From positions 1 to 5,427 of the forward strand of contig MVQW01000311.1 in assembly GCA_002067265.1 (NCBI GenBank): DNA of 5,427 nt, given 5' to 3'. Below, one piece after another: positions 4,718-5,427 of this stretch; the stretch's first letter is position 1, and every line of letters begins with the position of its first letter. The position numbers and the translations under genes are program-made. Under the pieces are notes generated by a model. The model was given only the letters and a program-made list of their open reading frames with translations, was not told where the DNA came from and ran no database searches. Source of the DNA: Methanomethylovorans sp. PtaU1.Bin073. GTDB lineage: Archaea > Halobacteriota > Methanosarcinia > Methanosarcinales > Methanosarcinaceae.

Positions 4718-5427
4718 TCATATGTCCTCTATTATTTCTCCTGTCCTGTCATAGGTAATTATTCCTGATGGTAATTGCCTAGCGAAATCAGAGGATCTTA
4801 GTGTTCTAAGAAGGCTTTTTATCTGTGGAATATCCATTATCTCTCTATTAATAAGGAAATCAAAATCCTCTACTGTAATAGGTATAAATTTAAGTCCCAT
4901 TGTTTCTGCAAAGGGCCTTATTCCAAATCCTACTTCTGCTTTACCACTAGCTATAGCCTCACAAACTGCTCTATGTGTCCTTAGGCCGGAGTTATAACCG
5001 GGTATTGTCTTTACAAGCTCTGCTTTTGTAGTACTCTTTTTAACAGCCAATTCTTCCAGCAGTTTATCCAGCAACGCTCTAGTGCCTGAACCTCTGTTGC
5101 GGTTTGCCAATTTCTTTCCAGGTAGATCTTCAGGGTTTTTAATATTGCTCTCAGGATGCACTATCAATCCTTGTTCTCGTCGATACCCTTTTACCAACAC
5201 TGCATTACGGATTCCCATACTTATGATAGCTTCAAGATTGTATTCTTCGGACCCTGCTATATTGATACCTGCGATATCGGCTATGCTATCAGCCATAGCG
5301 CTTAATCCACGGCTGGAACCCATACTTATTACTCTGAAGTTCATTCCTGTAAGGTCTTCCAAAAGATCAATGCCAGGACATTGTCCTCCAACGAACATCA
5401 GATCAACAGGAGTTATATTTCCAAAAA
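4718..5427 (-). CDS. C-terminal part of a protein with a COG1910 (PBP-like, molybdate-type) domain; 5' end outside the window
   Basis: The frame is open to the right edge (FGNITPVDL precedes the Met codon at 5398), so this is the end of a longer gene and 5398 is not its start. The visible 235 residues form one periplasmic-binding-protein-like domain of the kind fused to MoeA or to helix-turn-helix regulators. Numbering from that Met, typical motifs are VGGQCPGIDLLEDL (3-16), DIAGINIAG (41-49), NPEDLPGKKLANRNRGSGTR (88-107), THRAVCEAIASGKAEVGFGI (141-160) and GLKFIPITVEDFDFLI (168-183). In these families the domain is thought to bind molybdate, tungstate or a molybdopterin-related ligand in the cytoplasm. 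That suits methanogens, whose formylmethanofuran dehydrogenases need Mo or W. No signal peptide can be assessed. The missing N-terminal part could be MoeA-like or a DNA-binding domain; the window cannot tell. Confidence 0.82.
   Translation of the reverse strand, partial: FGNITPVDLMFVGGQCPGIDLLEDLTGMNFRVISMGSSRGLSAMADSIADIAGINIAGSEEYNLEAIISMGIRNAVLVKGYRREQGLIVHPESNIKNPEDLPGKKLANRNRGSGTRALLDKLLEELAVKKSTTKAELVKTIPGYNSGLRTHRAVCEAIASGKAEVGFGIRPFAETMGLKFIPITVEDFDFLINREIMDIPQIKSLLRTLRSSDFARQLPSGIITYDRTGEIIEDI

Overview
The window looks like chromosomal DNA of a methanogenic archaeon, most likely a member of the Methanosarcinaceae (a Methanolobus- or Methanococcoides-like genus is my guess). The evidence is a full-length archaeal ABCE1/Rli1 with two ferredoxin-type Fe-S motifs, an archaeal EMC6-like membrane protein, Shine-Dalgarno (SD) sites matching the archaeal 16S tail (forms of AGGAGGTGAT), TATA-type promoters, oligo-T terminators and GTG/TTG starts. 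Genus assignment is inference only.

Layout. On the + strand: a possible 3' end of an upstream gene at the left edge; a compact thioredoxin with a WCGPC active site (65-334); a compact metallo-beta-lactamase/beta-CASP nuclease-like protein (394-1410); a TATA-containing palindrome; then a two-gene unit of an EMC6-like membrane protein (TTG start, 1502-1906) and ABCE1 (1949-3715), ended by a hairpin plus T-tract. On the - strand, convergent with these: an SRPBCC (START-like) protein (3768-4181, probably really starting farther upstream at a non-canonical codon), and, entering from the right edge, the C-terminal part of a protein with a COG1910-type molybdate-binding-like domain (4718-5427, incomplete).

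The two - strand genes are separated by about 460 bp without a recognisable gene. This gap holds the most unusual structure of the window: a 99-bp inverted repeat (4411-4509) with 14-bp perfect outer arms, a 7-bp inner stem, a 12-nt bulge on one side only, and a GG-rich loop. A weak hairpin plus T8 tract on the - strand and a small - strand reading frame with an upstream SD accompany it. It may be a non-coding RNA, a small mobile-element relic (MITE-like) or a decayed gene; the sequence alone does not decide.

How the genes fit together. The + strand block is housekeeping in character: ribosome splitting and recycling (ABCE1), membrane-protein insertion (EMC6-like), a predicted RNA/DNA-processing metallo-hydrolase and thiol redox. 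Only the EMC6-like/ABCE1 pair has spacing that supports co-transcription; the rest of the functional linkage is inference.
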